From the NCBI GenBank assembly GCA_041395945.1, contig JAWKZN010000001.1, positions 124,001-188,000 of the forward strand: a stretch of 64,000 bases of DNA, written 5' to 3'. A program made the position numbers and the translations under genes. The notes under the pieces were generated by a model. The model was not told the DNA's origin. It saw nothing but the letters and a program-made list of their open reading frames with translations, and ran no database searches. This DNA comes from Pseudomonadales bacterium. Lineage in GTDB: Bacteria > Pseudomonadota > Gammaproteobacteria > Pseudomonadales > Azotimanducaceae. Positions 61,954-64,000 of the stretch are shown here, one piece after another. The first letter of the stretch is position 1. Each line of letters begins with the position of its first letter.

Positions 61954-63006
61954 TCAGAGGCTTTCCAGGGACTCCACCAGACGCCAGGCGCGCTCTGCGC
62001 GCAGGCGGGCGATCGCGCCGTATTCCAGGGCGCGATCAGAGCTGGCGTTGCCATCCAGCCCGCGCTTGTAAACGCCCTGCACGATGGCCGCTGAGCGGAA
62101 CATGTTGTAGATGAGATAGAAGGGCCAGTTGTCAATCTTTTCGAGACCGGCATGTCGGCAGTACTCGGCCACGAATTCGGCCTCGGTCGGAATGCCCAGT
62201 TTGCCGAGATCCGCCTGCCACAGTCCCGGCCCCGTGTAGGCGTCGGCGTGGTAGTCCTGGCACAGATAACCCAGATCCGCGAGGCCATCGCCCAGCGTCG
62301 ATAACTCCCAGTCGAGCACCGCAACCAGGCGGGGTTCTGTGGGGTGGATGAGGGTGTTGCCCAGGCGGTAGTCGCCATGCACGATCACCGAGCGGTGCTG
62401 ACCAGGGATGTTCTTCGGCAGCCACTCCATCAGCCTGTCCATCTCGACGATCTCGTCGGTTTTCGAGGCAATGTACTGCTTGCTCCAGCGGCCGACCTGG
62501 CGTTCGTAGTAATTGCCGGGGCGGCCGAAAGTCTCCAGACCGACAGCTTTCACGTCCACCTGGTGCAGGTGTGCCAGCACGCGTGCCAGGTCGTTGTAGA
62601 TGGCGCGTCGCTCATCCGGGGTCAGTCCCGGCAGCAGGTTTTCGGTAAACAGGCGGCCCTGCACCATCTCCATGACATAGAATTTGGTGCCGATGATGGC
62701 CGTGTCTTCGCAGAGGGTGTACATCCGGGGAACCGGGACATCCGTATCGGCGAGGGCGTGCATGACACGATATTCCCGGTCCACCTGGTGTGCGGAGGGC
62801 AGCAGTTCGCCGGGTGGCTGCTTGCGCAGCACATAGGCCCGGCCGCTGGCTTCGAGCCGGAAGGTCGGGTTCGATTGACCACCTTCGAACTGGCGCACGC
62901 TCATGGGGCCTGCGAAGCCGTCTATCTGCTCTGACAGGTAGCGGGCGAGCCGTTCCTCGTCGAAACGGTGTGCCTCACGCACAGCGGTCAGTTCTACGTT
63001 GCTCAT
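61954..63006 (-). CDS. APH-fold phosphotransferase (ACAD10/choline-kinase-like)
   Basis: 350-residue kinase of the aminoglycoside phosphotransferase fold. The catalytic motif VIVHGDYRLGNTLIH and the metal-binding VLDWELSTLGDGLADLG are intact, and RKQPPGELLPSAHQVDREYRVM is the N-lobe lysine/glutamate block. This sub-family (PF01636, ACAD10-like) usually sits near acyl-CoA dehydrogenases and acts on 4-hydroxy acids, for example on 4-hydroxyacyl-CoA, not on antibiotics. The ATG at 63006 has GGAGG at 6 nt; the longer frame from 63186 lies over the next gene's start. Confidence 0.83.
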   Translation of the reverse strand: MSNVELTAVREAHRFDEERLARYLSEQIDGFAGPMSVRQFEGGQSNPTFRLEASGRAYVLRKQPPGELLPSAHQVDREYRVMHALADTDVPVPRMYTLCEDTAIIGTKFYVMEMVQGRLFTENLLPGLTPDERRAIYNDLARVLAHLHQVDVKAVGLETFGRPGNYYERQVGRWSKQYIASKTDEIVEMDRLMEWLPKNIPGQHRSVIVHGDYRLGNTLIHPTEPRLVAVLDWELSTLGDGLADLGYLCQDYHADAYTGPGLWQADLGKLGIPTEAEFVAEYCRHAGLEKIDNWPFYLIYNMFRSAAIVQGVYKRGLDGNASSDRALEYGAIARLRAERAWRLVESLESL

Positions 63007-63097
63007 GTGGGCCTCCGGAATGAACGGCGAAGGATACGGCTTGATCTGGCCCCAGGCAAAATGCGACGCTTGCCGCTCATTCAGAGAAGGGGGCGAT

Positions 63098-64000
63098 ATG
63101 GCGCTGAAAAAGCGATTGGCGGTCACACTTCCGGCGGGGCCGTCCCTGGAGCACACCATCGCCCGGTTGCAGTGGGCGGAGGACAATGGCTTTCCCGATG
63201 CCTGGTTCAGCGACTCCGGGGCACCGGATTCCCTGACCCAGATTGCGGCGGTTGCGCATCACACACGCTCGATCCGGATCGGCGTTGCGGTCACCCCCGT
63301 GTACACCCGGACCCCGGCGGTGCTCGCGGCTTCCGCAAATGTGCTGGGTCAGGTGCTCCCCGGTCGCTTCGTGCTCGGACTGGGCTCATCGAGTCAGACG
63401 ATCATGGGTCGCTGGAACGGCATTCCGCTGCACAAACCGCTCACCCGGGTGAAAGAGACGGCTGAACTGGTCCGCTCCATGCTCAGCGGAGCCAAATCGG
63501 ATTTCAGCGGTGAGACCGTCTCCAGTCACGGTTACCGGCAGGCGCCTCTGGAAAATCCGCCACCCATCTACATCGGCGCGCTGCGTCCGAAAATGATCGA
63601 GATGGCAGCGGAAGTGGGAGACGGTGTGATTTTCAATCTCTGGCCCCGCAGTGTGCTGCCGAAGATGATGGAACACGTGCGTATCGGTGCAGAGCGCGCG
63701 GGCAAACGCTGGCAGGATGTGGAAATTGTCAATCGGGCGATGGTGCTGGCGACCGACGATAAAGTGGCAGGCCGCAACATCTTCCGGGCCGCGTTCGCTC
63801 CGTACTACGCGACTCCCGTATACAACAAGTTTCTCGCCTGGGCGGGCTTCGCAGCTGCGGCGGATCAGATCACCGAAGGCTGGGCAGCAAAGGATCGTGA
63901 CAGGACTTCCGGCGCCTTGAGCGATGATCTCATCGATGAGATCGCGATCATCGGCACCGAAGACGAGATCCGGGAACGGATCCAGGCGGATGCGGACGGC
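63098..64000 (+). CDS. LLM-class oxidoreductase (partial, runs off window)
   Basis: At least 301 residues, with no stop before base 64000. Luciferase-like family signs are KRLAVTLPAG, AEDNGFPDAWFSDSG, IRIGVAVTPVYTR, GRFVLGLGSSSQTIMGRW and EVGDGVIFN. It is a more distant relative than the genes at 22399 and 60859. The ATG at 63098 follows GAAGGGGG. It is divergent from the phosphotransferase gene. Its cofactor (F420 or FMN) and substrate are not shown by the sequence. Confidence 0.82.
   Translation, partial: MALKKRLAVTLPAGPSLEHTIARLQWAEDNGFPDAWFSDSGAPDSLTQIAAVAHHTRSIRIGVAVTPVYTRTPAVLAASANVLGQVLPGRFVLGLGSSSQTIMGRWNGIPLHKPLTRVKETAELVRSMLSGAKSDFSGETVSSHGYRQAPLENPPPIYIGALRPKMIEMAAEVGDGVIFNLWPRSVLPKMMEHVRIGAERAGKRWQDVEIVNRAMVLATDDKVAGRNIFRAAFAPYYATPVYNKFLAWAGFAAAADQITEGWAAKDRDRTSGALSDDLIDEIAIIGTEDEIRERIQADADG

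Noticed and set aside
61954..63006. Antibiotic phosphotransferase
   Set aside because: The fold is shared, but the length and motif context fit the ACAD10-like metabolic sub-family.

Overview
The window reads as a chromosomal segment of a GC-rich gammaproteobacterium. The evidence is a dapA-bamC pair, bepA-tusA-perM next to it, a PBP1b, a UUP-type ABC-F protein, GlpD and many TonB/lipoprotein-type envelope genes. Coding density is high and most genes sit in short operons with 1-4 nt stop/start overlaps. Several enzymes (three luciferase-like F420-type oxidoreductases, three AMP-forming acyl-CoA ligases, a class III CoA-transferase, an HSD17B4-like SDR) suggest a heterotroph, possibly marine, with broad fatty-acid or steroid-type acyl-CoA catabolism. 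The genus cannot be fixed from sequence alone.

Layout. 1-5755: conserved housekeeping block (bepA end, tusA, perM, dapA, bamC, metallo-beta-lactamase protein, tRNA-Ser(CGA)). 5756-7700: accessory scar behind the tRNA with broken gene pieces, a nucleotidyltransferase and a YCII protein. 7713-11823: a probable amine-utilisation module (iron alcohol dehydrogenase, glutamine-synthetase-like ligase, APC permease). 11895-24897: MFS exporter, M28 membrane peptidase, YjdF-like protein, beta-propeller lipoprotein, hydrolase, glycosyltransferase-like protein, acyl-CoA ligase, SDR, LLM oxidoreductase and a CnoX-like chaperone. 25140-30910: a five-gene operon, FHA / PP2C phosphatase / Ser-Thr kinase with formylglycine-type domain / TpsB-like outer-membrane transporter / small secreted protein. 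31274-33415: amidotransferase, DUF6279 lipoprotein, PspC pair. 33455-34245: a gene-free stretch built of two large palindromes. 34246-46263: acyl-CoA ligases, CoA-transferase, diguanylate cyclase, GlpD, an ABC-2 exporter, GST-like protein and nitronate monooxygenase. 46277-53527: uup, glcDEF and an MFS permease. 53534-57344: repeat cluster, TPR lipoprotein, PBP1b, DUF4126 protein. 57452-59732: TPP riboswitch and a TonB receptor. 59737-64000: DsbA-like protein, glutaredoxin, two LLM oxidoreductases and an aminoglycoside-phosphotransferase-like kinase.

The most distinctive items are (i) the kinase/phosphatase/FHA operon ending in a TpsB-like transporter and a small secreted protein, with no TpsA partner in view; (ii) a roughly 200-bp palindromic element at 33680-33879 whose end sequence recurs at 53534-53569; and (iii) a TPP riboswitch with an apparent ribosome-site-sequestering hairpin in front of a TonB receptor, which predicts thiamine-compound uptake. 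Functions are read from motifs and recalled family features; no database search was run.
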